Assembly (NCBI GenBank): GCA_903832775.1
Contig: CAILCX010000071.1
Coordinates: forward strand, 41,056 to 105,055
Direction of reading: 5' to 3'
From: an uncultured Methylobacter sp.
GTDB lineage: Bacteria > Pseudomonadota > Gammaproteobacteria > Methylococcales > Methylomonadaceae
DNA: 64,000 nucleotides
Positions 1 through 9,412 of the stretch are shown here, piece after piece. The notes beneath the pieces are model-generated. The model ran no database searches, had not been told where the DNA came from, and worked only from the letters and a program-made list of their open reading frames with translations. Each line of letters opens with the position of its first letter. The stretch's first letter is position 1. Both the position numbers and the translations under genes were made by a program.

Positions 1-1497
1 TTTATCCAAAATATCTGCTTCCCAGCCACCACCTAATGCTTTATATAAAGCGGTCAGCGAAGTCGCAGTGGCGGTTTCACTTTGAGTCAAACGCTGTTGA
101 TCTTGTAATAAGCGCAATTCGGCATCCAGTACTGTCAGAAAATCACTGACACCTTCCTGAAAGCGCAGATGAGCTAATTCAACGGCCTTTATACTGGCTT
201 GAGCTGCCGAAGCCAGTAGTTCTTGTCGACTTTTTTCACGATTGTAATTCACCAACGCATTTTCTGTTTCTTCCAAAGCGTTCAGCACCGTTTGCTCATA
301 TTGAGCCAGACTGGCTTCGGCGCGAGCGTCGGCGGCTTTTATTCGTGCATAGACCCGGCCCAGATCCAGGGCCGCCCAGCTAATTCTTGGGCCTAAGGAA
401 TATGAATCTGACCGCGCTGCGCCAACGCCTGAAAAAGTAGTGGCCTCAAGCGCAATAGTGCCGACAAAAGTGACTTTTGGAAACAGATCAGCGGTCGCTA
501 CGCCAATACGGGCGGTAGCCGCTGCCAACGAGCGTTCGGCAATGCGAATGTCAGGACGTCGACGCAGAAGTTCTGCGGGCTGACCGATTTGAATGGTCTT
601 GGGAATTGAAGGAAACGGCGCGGGTTGCGACAATTTGCCTGTCAGAGCGCCCGGCAGTTGTCCGGTAAGTACGCTGAGCCGGTGCATGGCTTGAATAATA
701 GCGCTTTCCAAAGGTGGAACTAGAGCGAGAGTGGTATCGAGTTGAGCGGTCGCCCTGGCTGTATCGAGTTCCGTCCCACGGCCGCCCTCAAGTCTGAGGC
801 GAGTGATTTCCAATGTTTGGTTTTGGTTTCTGGCGTTCTTTTTTGCCACTGCCAACTGGTTTTGTGCGCCCCGTAATTCGAAATAATTTCTGGCCACTTC
901 CGCGACCAAGCTTACACTAAGATCACGAAGACTGGCTTCCTGGGCATCCACTTCATCACTGCTTGCTTCTACGTTACGGCGCACCCGACCAAATAAATCG
1001 ACTTCCCAAAAAGCGTCAAAACCGGTGTTGTAAAGTTTAAGTTCACGCGGTGCGTAATTCAGGTTGTTCAAGGCACCGATACTGCGTTTTTGCTCGGTAT
1101 AATTGGCATGCGAAGTGATGGTAGGCGCTAAATTCAGTCCGGCGTCCATGTACAAAGCTCGCGCTTCATGGAGATTGGCGTGGGCAACCTTAAGATCTCG
1201 GTTATGCTGTAACGTTTGTTCGACAAGTTCAGTCAGCTCACGATCTTGAAATAACTTCCACCAGGTAGTTTCTATTCCTTGCCCGGAGAATTCGGCTAGC
1301 CCCGCGTTTGAGTAAGTAGCACCGATCTCATTAGCCGGCGTTTTATAGTCAGGTCCGACTGCACAACTACTAAGTGTTACTATACAAACCAAGGGCAGGC
1401 CCAAGATTTTTACTTTTTTTAAAACTACGGTTTTTAAACTAAGGCGTGGCTTTCCCCAAGCCCCTTGTGAAATTTTTTTGAATAATAAATATTTCAT
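1..1497 (-). CDS. Outer-membrane efflux lipoprotein (OprM/NodT family), 3' end beyond window
   Basis: This is the outer-membrane channel of a tripartite RND pump. It is missing from the ORF track because no stop codon falls inside the window, but the minus frame is open for 499 codons to base 1. The start ATG overlaps the pump gene's stop by four bases (ATGA). An N-terminal hydrophobic segment ends in the lipobox LSSC, followed by AVGPDY, typical of NodT/OprM lipoproteins. The two repeated outer-membrane-factor halves are visible, with ELLRRRPDIR in the middle and LYKALGGGW at the end. That C-terminal motif normally lies close to the stop, so only a few residues should be missing. Last gene of the tetR-adaptor-pump-channel operon. 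Confidence 0.93.
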   Translation of the reverse strand, partial: MKYLLFKKISQGAWGKPRLSLKTVVLKKVKILGLPLVCIVTLSSCAVGPDYKTPANEIGATYSNAGLAEFSGQGIETTWWKLFQDRELTELVEQTLQHNRDLKVAHANLHEARALYMDAGLNLAPTITSHANYTEQKRSIGALNNLNYAPRELKLYNTGFDAFWEVDLFGRVRRNVEASSDEVDAQEASLRDLSVSLVAEVARNYFELRGAQNQLAVAKKNARNQNQTLEITRLRLEGGRGTELDTARATAQLDTTLALVPPLESAIIQAMHRLSVLTGQLPGALTGKLSQPAPFPSIPKTIQIGQPAELLRRRPDIRIAERSLAAATARIGVATADLFPKVTFVGTIALEATTFSGVGAARSDSYSLGPRISWAALDLGRVYARIKAADARAEASLAQYEQTVLNALEETENALVNYNREKSRQELLASAAQASIKAVELAHLRFQEGVSDFLTVLDAELRLLQDQQRLTQSETATATSLTALYKALGGGWEADILDK

Positions 1498-4400
1498 AAG
1501 TCGTGCCCCGAAGAAATTTTATGGGGTGATTTGGCTCTCGAAGCTTGCCAACGTTGAGCCAGTCCCTGCGCGATGACATAGAACACCGGCGTTAACACCA
1601 AGCCAAACAAGGTCACGCCCAACATACCGCTAAATACCGCAGTGCCCAACAGTTGGCGTGATTCTGCTCCAGCGCCCTGGGCGATGACCAAGGGAAACAC
1701 GCCCATAATAAAAGCAAATGAGGTCATCAATATAGGTCGCAAGCGGATACGTGATGCTTCGATCGCCGCGTCGAAGCGATTAAGACCGGCTTCTTGTCGC
1801 CGTTTTGCAAACTCAACGATCAAAATGGCGTTCTTGCTGGCCAATCCCACCAGTACAATAAAGCCGACCTGGGTAAAGATATTGTTATCCATATCGCGTA
1901 ACCAAACTCCGGCCAAAGAGGACAGAATGCACATGGGTACAATCAAGATCACGGCAAAAGGTAAAGACCAGCTTTCATATTGTGCGGCCAATGCCAGGAA
2001 CACAAATATCACGCTTAACGGAAAAACCAGCAGGGCGACGTTTCCGGCCAGAACTTGTTGCAGACTGAGTTCTGTCCATTCAAAATCGAAGCCAGGTGGC
2101 AGTTCTGCATTGAGAAGTTTATTCATCACCGTAATCGCCTGACTGGAGCTGACACCGGGTAAAGTACTGCCGTTAATTTCCGCAGCCGGATACATGTTGT
2201 AGCGCGTTATCTTGTCAGGTCCAGAGATTTCTTTGACCGATAACAGTGAACCCAACGGCACCATTCCGCCTTGTAGATTTTTGGTTTTTAGCTCGCTTAT
2301 GTCCGACGGTTTCATCCGAAACTCAGAATCAGCTTGCGCGACCACCTGATAGTTCCGTCCAAAGCTACTAAAGTCATTTATGTAAAGTGAACCCAGATAA
2401 ATCTGTAAAGTATCAAAAACATCTTTCAAAGCTACATCCATAGCCTTGGTTCGGGTACGATCAACATCCAGAAAAAGTTGTGGCACGCCGGCACGAAAGG
2501 TCGTGAACAAACCGACCAGACCTGGTTGTTGACTGCCCTTGGCGATGAACTCGTTGGTAGTAATCTGCAAAGCCTCAATACCGGCATTTGACCGATCCTG
2601 AATTTGTAGTTTGAAACCGCCCACCGAACTCATGCCGCGAATTGGCGGTGGGGCAAACACGGCTATATTGGCGCCCTCGACCTGGGCGAGACGCTGCCCC
2701 AGATTTTTAATCACCGCATTGGCATGAAGTTCGGGGTGACTGGCGCGTTCATCAAAGCCATCAAGTCTCGCGAACAAGGTGGCAACATTCGATTGGCTGG
2801 AACCGCTCAAAATGGAAAAACCGGCGTAGGCATTAACATGCTTAACACCCTCTGTTTCCATAATAATTCGGGTCGCTTGTTGCACCACTTCTTGTGTCCG
2901 CGCCAGTGACGCTGCATCTGGTAATTGGGCATACATAATCAGATAGCCCTGATCCTGTTGCGGAATGAAACCGTTAGGCACTTTTTCAAAGGCCAGAAAA
3001 TTGAGCCCATTAAGTCCGGCATAAAGAATCAGCACAACTGCCGTCATGCGTATCAGTTTACCAACCAGTTTTGCATAACCCTCGCTAAACGCATCGAAAA
3101 AGCGATTAAAGCGGAAAAAAAACCAACCAAACAAACGATCAAACAAGCGCGTGAAACTGTCTTTATCGCCATGCGCTCTATCCAGCAACAGTGCGCACAG
3201 GGCAGGGCTCAGGGTCAGCGAGTTGAATGCCGAAATGACCGTGGAAACCGCGATGGTGAGCGCAAACTGTTTATAGAATGCCCCTGAAACACCAGTAATA
3301 AAGGCAGTAGGTACAAACACGGCGACCAACACTAACGCTGTGGCAATGATGGGACCAACCACTTCTTCCATAGCTTTACGTGTGGCATCTCTGGCCGACA
3401 ATCCCAAAGTGATGTGTCGCTCGACATTCTCAACTACCACGATGGCATCATCGACAACAATACCGATAGCCAACACCAGACCAAACAAGGATAAGGTGTT
3501 TAGCGACAGACCCAAGGCTGCCATGACAGCAAAAGTCCCAATTAATGAAACCGGAACCGCCAGCAAAGGAATAATTGTGGCACGCCAGTTTTGCAAAAAT
3601 ATCACCACCACCAGCACCACTAACAGAAGCGCCTCGAACAGGGTTTTAATAACTGCGTCGATGGACTGCTGAACAAACACAACTGTATCGTAAACTAGCA
3701 GATAATCAAGGCCTTGCGGAAAGTGTGGCTTAAGTTTTTCCATGGCGTCAACCACAGCTTTTTTGGTTTCAAGCGCATTGGAACCCGGCAACTGAAAGAT
3801 AGCGAGACCAACAGTTTGTTCACCATCCAGAAACAATCCGGAATTGTAGTCTCTAGCGCCCAGTTCAATTCGGGCTACGTCCTTAAGGCGGGTAACCTGT
3901 CCCTCTTTGCCTTTTTTAATCACAATTTCAGCAAATTGCTCAACTTCGGAAAGTCTGCCCGTCGTGCTGACCGTGTACTGGAAATCCGTATTTTTCTGGG
4001 TTGGTTGTTGCCCCACCACGCCAGCCGCGACCTGCACATTTTGTTCTCGAATGGCATTGATCACATCATTGGCGGTCAAATTGCGGGCGGCGATTTTGTC
4101 CGGATTTAACCACAAGCGCATACTGTAATCACGGGCACCAAAAACAATAATATCACCGACTCCCGGCAATCGGGCCAGCGTGTCTTTAAGTTGCAGAACC
4201 GCGTAATTGCTTAAATAAACGCTATCATAGCGCTTATCGGGTGAGATCAGATTGACGACCAGGCTCAGATCAGGACTGCGTTTTTTTACGCTGATACCTT
4301 GCCGACTGACTTCCTGAGGCAGTCTGGGTTCGGCCAAAGCCACCCGATTTTGTACCAACACCTGTGCCTTATCCAGATTTGTGCCTGGCCTAAAGGTAAT

Positions 4401-4682
4401 TGTGAGGGCCATGTAACCGCTATTGGTCGATTGTGAAGACATGTACAACATGTCCTCGACGCCATTAACTTCCTGTTCGATTGGCGTTGCAACAGTTTCA
4501 GCCACTACCTGCGCATTGGCACCTGGATAAGTGGTACTCACTACCACGGTAGGCGGTGCAATTTCCGGATATTGGGCGATAGGAAGTCCAATCAGTGCAA
4601 GAGCCCCGACAATAACGATAACTATCGATAAAACCGAGGCAAAAATTGGCCGATCAATGAAAAAATGGGTAAAACGGTTCAT
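1494..4682 (-). CDS. RND multidrug efflux permease, HAE1 family (MexF/AcrB-like)
   Basis: Inner-membrane proton antiporter of a tripartite efflux system. At 1062 residues it has the usual length for the HAE1 family. The N-terminus MNRFTHFFIDRPIFA is the standard first helix. The proton-relay region appears as GIVVDDAIVVVENVER (two adjacent Asp in TM4) and as GLASKNAILIVEFAKRR (TM10 Lys). Two large periplasmic loops separate the two six-helix halves. The start overlaps the adaptor's stop by four bases and the stop overlaps the channel's start by four bases, so translation is probably coupled. Motifs resemble MexF/TriC-type pumps more than AcrB, but substrates cannot be read from sequence. Confidence 0.96.
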   Translation of the reverse strand: MNRFTHFFIDRPIFASVLSIVIVIVGALALIGLPIAQYPEIAPPTVVVSTTYPGANAQVVAETVATPIEQEVNGVEDMLYMSSQSTNSGYMALTITFRPGTNLDKAQVLVQNRVALAEPRLPQEVSRQGISVKKRSPDLSLVVNLISPDKRYDSVYLSNYAVLQLKDTLARLPGVGDIIVFGARDYSMRLWLNPDKIAARNLTANDVINAIREQNVQVAAGVVGQQPTQKNTDFQYTVSTTGRLSEVEQFAEIVIKKGKEGQVTRLKDVARIELGARDYNSGLFLDGEQTVGLAIFQLPGSNALETKKAVVDAMEKLKPHFPQGLDYLLVYDTVVFVQQSIDAVIKTLFEALLLVVLVVVIFLQNWRATIIPLLAVPVSLIGTFAVMAALGLSLNTLSLFGLVLAIGIVVDDAIVVVENVERHITLGLSARDATRKAMEEVVGPIIATALVLVAVFVPTAFITGVSGAFYKQFALTIAVSTVISAFNSLTLSPALCALLLDRAHGDKDSFTRLFDRLFGWFFFRFNRFFDAFSEGYAKLVGKLIRMTAVVLILYAGLNGLNFLAFEKVPNGFIPQQDQGYLIMYAQLPDAASLARTQEVVQQATRIIMETEGVKHVNAYAGFSILSGSSQSNVATLFARLDGFDERASHPELHANAVIKNLGQRLAQVEGANIAVFAPPPIRGMSSVGGFKLQIQDRSNAGIEALQITTNEFIAKGSQQPGLVGLFTTFRAGVPQLFLDVDRTRTKAMDVALKDVFDTLQIYLGSLYINDFSSFGRNYQVVAQADSEFRMKPSDISELKTKNLQGGMVPLGSLLSVKEISGPDKITRYNMYPAAEINGSTLPGVSSSQAITVMNKLLNAELPPGFDFEWTELSLQQVLAGNVALLVFPLSVIFVFLALAAQYESWSLPFAVILIVPMCILSSLAGVWLRDMDNNIFTQVGFIVLVGLASKNAILIVEFAKRRQEAGLNRFDAAIEASRIRLRPILMTSFAFIMGVFPLVIAQGAGAESRQLLGTAVFSGMLGVTLFGLVLTPVFYVIAQGLAQRWQASRAKSPHKISSGHDL

Positions 4683-5860
4683 GGTCTTAACTCTTTGGCA
4701 CTGTCTACCAGAGTAATGTGTTCAGGAACCACCTGGATTCCTGGTCTGAGCTTATTGATGCCTTCGACGACAATCCATTCTTCAGATTTTAAACCCTGTG
4801 TAATTACCCGAGATTCACCAATATGAGCGCCTAGCTCCACTTTGCGATATTCCACTTGATTATCCTGAATGACCATCCATACAAAACGTTGCGCCTGATC
4901 AGTTCCGATAGCTCGATCCGGAATCAGGATGGCTTGATAAGGCGCGCTAGCTCGAACCCGCATCCTGGCAAAAAAACCGGGACTTAATAATTCATCCGGA
5001 TTGGCAAATACGCCACGCAAACTGAACGTTCCAGTGGTTGAGTCTTCACGCGGAGCAATGTAATCTAGATGGCCCTGATGCGGAAAATCAAGCTCATCTG
5101 CTATTGCCAATTCAGCTGGCGTTTTTTCATCACCCAGATTTCCGTGGCCGCCTTTTTTTGCCTGACGTCGGTATTTCAGTACTGAGCGTTCATCAGCATC
5201 AACGTAAACATAAACAGGATTGATTGAAACGATGGTGGTAAGTAAGGTGGCATCTGTTCCAGTACTGTTCACCACGTTACCAGCGGTGATCAATTCACGA
5301 GCAATTCGCCCGTCAATCGGAGAGCGGACCTTGGTAAACTCGAGATTTAATTTTGCAGCATAAACGTTGGCTTCGCCAGATTGAACTGCTGCCAAGGTTT
5401 CTCTTAATCCTTTGTTTCGGGAATCGTGTTCTTCCTCGGAAATAGCTTTGGCTTTAAACAATCGCTCCGCACGTGATAGATCATTTTTAGCTAATTCGTA
5501 CTTCGATTTGGCACGTTCCAGTTCCGCTTCGGCATAGTTAAGTTGGGCAGTAAAGGGTTTGGGATCAATCAAAAAAAGGAGATCGCCTTTTGTAACTTTG
5601 TCACCTGCCTTAAAGTTCACCTTTTCAAGATAGCCGCTAACCCGTGCTCGAACATCGACTGTATTGACCGCTTCAACTCGACCGGTATATTCGTCCCATT
5701 CGGTAACCGTTTGCGAAAGGGGCTGGGCAATTTTGACATTAGGCGCTTTAGGCGAAGCCGGTTTGGAGCCAGAGTCGGCATGATTTCCACACCCGCTCAA
5801 CGCCATTAGGGTGAAAGCGATCAATAAAGACATTGGTATTTGATGCATTAATGTTCTCAT
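4679..5860 (-). CDS. RND efflux periplasmic adaptor lipoprotein (MexE/AcrA family)
   Basis: Periplasmic adaptor that links the RND permease to the outer-membrane channel. The 393-residue product starts with a signal peptide ending in the lipobox LSGC (near residue 24), so it should be lipid-anchored. The lipoyl-like/barrel-sandwich halves are visible (VSGYLEKVNFKAGDKVTKGDLLFLID and the returning half VRSPIDGRIAREL). A helical hairpin lies between them at about residues 100-165, with beta-barrel and membrane-proximal domains after it. It follows tetR by 48 bases and overlaps the permease by four. High confidence for family, none for substrate. Confidence 0.95.
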   Translation of the reverse strand: MRTLMHQIPMSLLIAFTLMALSGCGNHADSGSKPASPKAPNVKIAQPLSQTVTEWDEYTGRVEAVNTVDVRARVSGYLEKVNFKAGDKVTKGDLLFLIDPKPFTAQLNYAEAELERAKSKYELAKNDLSRAERLFKAKAISEEEHDSRNKGLRETLAAVQSGEANVYAAKLNLEFTKVRSPIDGRIARELITAGNVVNSTGTDATLLTTIVSINPVYVYVDADERSVLKYRRQAKKGGHGNLGDEKTPAELAIADELDFPHQGHLDYIAPREDSTTGTFSLRGVFANPDELLSPGFFARMRVRASAPYQAILIPDRAIGTDQAQRFVWMVIQDNQVEYRKVELGAHIGESRVITQGLKSEEWIVVEGINKLRPGIQVVPEHITLVDSAKELRP

Positions 5861-5908
5861 CCTTTTAATACTCTGTTTTTGGATTGGGTGACTTGCATTT
5901 TGCCTAAG

Positions 5909-6517
5909 TTAGCGACGAAGCATAGCTGGCATGAAGAAAGTGATAACTTTTGATACCAGACGTTTTTTGTCTTCAACGGAAGGTCGTAAGGTTTTGCTTA
6001 ACAGGCAGCGCAAATGCAGATCGCCTTTTAACATGCTGAAAAAAGTATCTGCTGCAAAAGCCGGATCAGTAATAGTAAATTTTCCACTTGCATTTAAGCG
6101 CCGAAAATAATCTTCCATTTGTGTCAAGGTCGCTTGCGGTCCGCTTTGGTAAAACAATTGTCCCAATTCCGGAAAATCGGGACTTTCTGCTATCACCAAC
6201 CGGTAAATGGCAAGCGCATCTTCAGTAAAAATCAAATCCACTGCCGAGTTTGCGATCTGGGTCAGGTTGCTTTCCACATCGTCAGGTTCAATACTGATTT
6301 GGGTCATGGTTTGAAGTAAAGAGTCACAAAGTTCTGAAATAACCGCTGCCAGCAAGGCATTTTTACTGTCAAAATATTTGTAAAGTGTAGCCTTCGATAC
6401 CGGCGCAGCCTGGGCAATTTTCTCCATACTCACATTTCGATAACCGAGTGCAAGAAACATGCGGCTAGCACCATTAAGAATGGCCAGTCGTTTAGAATCG
6501 GCGGGTTCTGGAGTCAT
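5909..6517 (-). CDS. TetR/AcrR-family repressor of the efflux operon
   Basis: Transcriptional repressor of the TetR/AcrR type, 202 residues. The N-terminal helix-turn-helix is clear: ILNGASRMFLALGYRNVSME, then KIAQAAPVSKATLYKYFDSK (about residues 13-55). The remainder is a helical ligand-binding domain like those of RND-pump regulators. It is the first gene of the operon, so a ligand released by or exported through the pump would plausibly relieve both autorepression and pump repression. A perfect 9-bp palindrome lies about 65 bp upstream of its start. No strong ribosome-binding site precedes the chosen ATG, so the exact start is less certain than the identity. Confidence 0.93.
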   Translation of the reverse strand: MTPEPADSKRLAILNGASRMFLALGYRNVSMEKIAQAAPVSKATLYKYFDSKNALLAAVISELCDSLLQTMTQISIEPDDVESNLTQIANSAVDLIFTEDALAIYRLVIAESPDFPELGQLFYQSGPQATLTQMEDYFRRLNASGKFTITDPAFAADTFFSMLKGDLHLRCLLSKTLRPSVEDKKRLVSKVITFFMPAMLRR

Positions 6518-6576
6518 TTGAATATAATGCTAAGAAGTGATTTCATAACTTGTTGCGGGATGATCAAGGATAAGCA

Positions 6577-6605
6577 AGACTAAACTAAACCGTTTAGTTT
6601 TTCAA
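6577..6605 (-). promoter_or_regulatory. Promoter with TetR operator palindrome in the -35/-10 spacer
   Basis: A perfect inverted repeat AAACTAAAC-C-GTTTAGTTT occupies 6582-6600. Read on the minus strand, TTGAAA (6600-6605, five of six matches to the -35 box) is followed after exactly 17 bases by TAGTCT (6577-6582, a weak -10 box), so the palindrome fills the spacer. A repressor bound here would block RNA polymerase directly. It lies upstream of tetR and is the only promoter candidate I see for the four-gene efflux operon. Binding by the adjacent TetR protein is inferred from position. Confidence 0.72.
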
Positions 6606-6700
6606 GATCAATTTATTTCCAGCTTCCGTAACGTATTAATGATTTTATTACTTGCGGTTTTGCTTTTTACAGGAAATGGTTATTTTAAACGTAAGCTAAA

Positions 6701-6847
6701 TTGATTGGATTTGATGAGGGACAGGCTGAAGCAGTTGATGATGTTCCCCTCGATATGAGAGAAATAGAAGAGCGACTAGTAATAAAAATGGGTATTTTTA
6801 TTTTCGTTGCTATTGGCGTTGTAGCGGTTTTGGTTAAATTGCTATGA
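6701..6847 (+). CDS. Possible small single-span membrane protein or gene remnant
   Basis: A short plus-strand frame, 48 codons from TTG (or 30 from the internal ATG at 6755), ends in a hydrophobic helix (GIFIFVAIGVVAVLVKLL) after an acidic and charged stretch (DVPLDMREIEERL). The amphipathic-then-transmembrane layout is protein-like and it is the only sensible frame in the 465-bp gap between tetR and pilQ. There is no convincing ribosome-binding site, and the frame is open a little further upstream without a good start. It could be the tail of a decayed gene. No family recognised. Confidence 0.25.
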   Translation: MIGFDEGQAEAVDDVPLDMREIEERLVIKMGIFIFVAIGVVAVLVKLL

Positions 6848-6939
6848 GCGATTTTAATAGAGCTAAAAATTTTGGCAAACTACAGGCATAATTCATATTT
6901 ATGTCTGCTTTTTTATAAGGCATGATTTTTAGATACAAA

Positions 6940-6964
6940 AAAAGGGGGCATAATGCCCCCTTTT
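6940..6964 (-). terminator. Rho-independent terminator of the pilMNOPQ operon
   Basis: An 11-bp perfect stem AAAAGGGGGCA / TGCCCCCTTTT with a 3-base loop lies 18 bp beyond the pilQ stop. On the minus strand the stem is followed by a run of seven T. The right arm ends in four T on the plus strand, so it may also stop plus-strand transcripts. Confidence 0.85.
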
Positions 6965-6982
6965 CGCTTCAAGTAGACGTAA

Positions 6983-9397
6983 TCAATCGCTGGTTAGATT
7001 ATCCTTCATTATTTTTGGGGTGACAAAAATCAATAATTCTTTCTTGATTTTATTAACCGCGGAATTGGTAAACAAAAACCCGATACCTGGCAAATCCGCG
7101 AAAAACGGAATTTTATTCTTGTTAATAGATTCAGTACCTTCATAAACCCCTCCTAAAACAATCGTTTCTCCATCTTCAACAAGAACCGAAGTTTTAATCT
7201 GCCGTTTATCAATCGCAGGACTGAGTAATTTAAGTGATGTGTTCTCATTGTCTTTTTTAACGAGCAAATTCATGATAACTGATCCATTTGGAGTGATCTG
7301 CGGCGTCACGTTTAATTCAAGGGTTGCATCTACATAAGTAGTTGTATTTACAGCCCCACCACCTGCTGACTGGGGAGTTACCACCGGAATCTGGATACCT
7401 TGCGTCATCACTGCCGTACAACGATCCATAGTCATTACTCTTGGATTAGATACTATTTCGCCTTTACCCTCAATTTGTAATGCCTGAAGTTCAAGATTCA
7501 ACACGTAATCTGCTCCTCTGGCCAGCGTCATTGCTAATGCTCCCGGGGGTGTTGTTGATAAGGCAGATACGCCCAAATCAACCAGCATATCAGTTGGTTT
7601 TCTTGTGTTTATAGTTGGGTCTCCCCCAGTTGATGGAGTCGCAGTTCCGCCCACACCAAATTTTTGATTGCTTCCAAAAGCGGCCTCTTTTGCCGCACCA
7701 AACTTGACACCTAGGTTTTCGGTGAAATTATCATCGGCAATAACCACCCGCGCCTCAATCATTACCTGACGGACAGGTACATCAAGCTTTCGGATCAATT
7801 TTCGGATATCATCCAAACGATTGCCAGTCTCACGGACAATTAAGGTGTTGGTTCTGGCATCAACCACCACCGAACCACGAGGAGATAGTAAGCCAAATTT
7901 TTCTCCACCAGCACCCTGAGTTTGTCCAGTTTGCTGGCCACCCATCGCAGCGCCGCCGGCAGCGGAAGGCGAACCTGCTGAGGAACCACTGGTTGAACCT
8001 GCGCCCGTTGTCGCTGTAACGCCGCAAGTTCCAAAAATACCGCTAGACATACCATTTAACAAATTACTAAAATCCTGCGCCTTGGCGTAATTGATTTTAA
8101 TGTATTCAGTGACCAGTGGGTCGAGCTGCTCAACGACTTTGGCCGTTTCTTCCTGTTTCTTTTTGTAGTCTTTTATTTTATCCAAAGGCGAAATCAAGGT
8201 GACATTGCCGGTTTCATACTTGCCCAATTCCTTGGTCATCATGATAAAGTCCAGCGCTTCGTCCCAAGGCACATCGTCCAGTTTTAAGGTAATAGTACCG
8301 GTAACATCATCGCCGGCGACCACATTTTGGCCGGTAAATTCGGCCAAAATCGCGATTACACTGCGTACTTCGATGCCCTGAAAATTGAGCGATAAGCGGT
8401 CGCCAGTGTATTTGGTACGCGATCTGTCCAGCGCGTCTTTTTCTTCATTGCTTAACGGTCTAAACTCGATAGTCAATAAACCATCGGCCTGAAATACCGA
8501 ATAATCGTAAAGATCGTTTTGTGTTGCAACAGTAATGGTGGTTTCCTGACGGGTCGAAACCGTATCGATAAACTTAACCGGCGTCGCAAACTCGGACACG
8601 TCCAGACGTTTAGCCAGGCTTTCCGGCAAACGGGTATTTAAAAAGCTGACCACCACTTTGCCGCCGACTTTTTTGGAATTAACCATGGTGTTGGGTTTGG
8701 CCAAAGAAACCAGAATGCGGCCTTCACCTTTATCGCCACGCTTAAAATCAAAACCGCTGATGTCTTGTGCGGGCACTAAGGCTGCCAGCTTTGCTGTCGT
8801 TGTGGGAACGGAAGGGGCGACAGGCATGAACGGTTTTACAGCAACCGGTTTCAGATCCGCTGGCATGGCAGTTTTGGCGCGCGTCAAGGTAAGCAGGACT
8901 TTATTGCCCACAATCTTGGTTTCAAATGGCGTTGCTTCAATCAGGTTGACCACTATCCGAAGCCGGTCGGAGGTTTCAACAACAAACACACTGCTGGCAG
9001 CGCCTTGATTGATCGAGTACATTTTTTTAGGCAAAGTGCTTTTTACGCCAGCAAAATCCAAAGCGATACGCGCCGGGTTATCGGTTTTAAATATTTTGGG
9101 CGCGACCGCTGCACCGGTCATTTGCATTTCAATTTGCAATTTATCGCCTGACTGTGAGGCAAAGTCGATACCTGATATTGCCAAATCTTCTGCTAGTACC
9201 GGGGCAGTTTGGAACAGGAATAAGCTTAAGCCCAAGGCACAGTGTTTAAAGAGTGATGATGCGTTTATAGATTGCAGTTTTTCGCATTTTCTCTCGCCAA
9301 TCCGCACCAGCAGGAGCTGCGACCAGGTTAATGTGTGTATTAGCTTTATTCTAAGGCTGTGAGTGTTTACCATAACGGCACCTTGATTATTGTTCAT
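6983..9397 (-). CDS. pilQ: Type IV pilus outer-membrane secretin PilQ
   Basis: Forms the outer-membrane pore through which the type IV pilus is extended and retracted. The 804-residue product has a long N-terminal leader before the signal segment (cleavage probably after APVLA, near residue 68). Two AMIN peptidoglycan-binding regions follow (about 70-170 and 215-310), then the short secretin N-terminal domain (VRSVIAILAEFTGQNVV), an N1 domain, and the C-terminal secretin barrel ending VNKIKKELLIFVTPKIM. A Gly/Ser/Gln-rich insert lies near residues 470-510. GAGGAT seven bases upstream supports the 9397 start although the leader is unusually long. Last gene of pilMNOPQ, terminator follows. Confidence 0.96.
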   Translation of the reverse strand: MNNNQGAVMVNTHSLRIKLIHTLTWSQLLLVRIGERKCEKLQSINASSLFKHCALGLSLFLFQTAPVLAEDLAISGIDFASQSGDKLQIEMQMTGAAVAPKIFKTDNPARIALDFAGVKSTLPKKMYSINQGAASSVFVVETSDRLRIVVNLIEATPFETKIVGNKVLLTLTRAKTAMPADLKPVAVKPFMPVAPSVPTTTAKLAALVPAQDISGFDFKRGDKGEGRILVSLAKPNTMVNSKKVGGKVVVSFLNTRLPESLAKRLDVSEFATPVKFIDTVSTRQETTITVATQNDLYDYSVFQADGLLTIEFRPLSNEEKDALDRSRTKYTGDRLSLNFQGIEVRSVIAILAEFTGQNVVAGDDVTGTITLKLDDVPWDEALDFIMMTKELGKYETGNVTLISPLDKIKDYKKKQEETAKVVEQLDPLVTEYIKINYAKAQDFSNLLNGMSSGIFGTCGVTATTGAGSTSGSSAGSPSAAGGAAMGGQQTGQTQGAGGEKFGLLSPRGSVVVDARTNTLIVRETGNRLDDIRKLIRKLDVPVRQVMIEARVVIADDNFTENLGVKFGAAKEAAFGSNQKFGVGGTATPSTGGDPTINTRKPTDMLVDLGVSALSTTPPGALAMTLARGADYVLNLELQALQIEGKGEIVSNPRVMTMDRCTAVMTQGIQIPVVTPQSAGGGAVNTTTYVDATLELNVTPQITPNGSVIMNLLVKKDNENTSLKLLSPAIDKRQIKTSVLVEDGETIVLGGVYEGTESINKNKIPFFADLPGIGFLFTNSAVNKIKKELLIFVTPKIMKDNLTSD

Positions 9398-9412
9398 GTT
9401 CTATCCTCGAAA

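Noticed and set aside
1642-4128. Several plus-strand ORFs (60-166 codons) opposite the RND permease gene
   Set aside because: They are antisense shadows of a well-conserved 1062-residue gene, lack ribosome-binding sites and have no family features.
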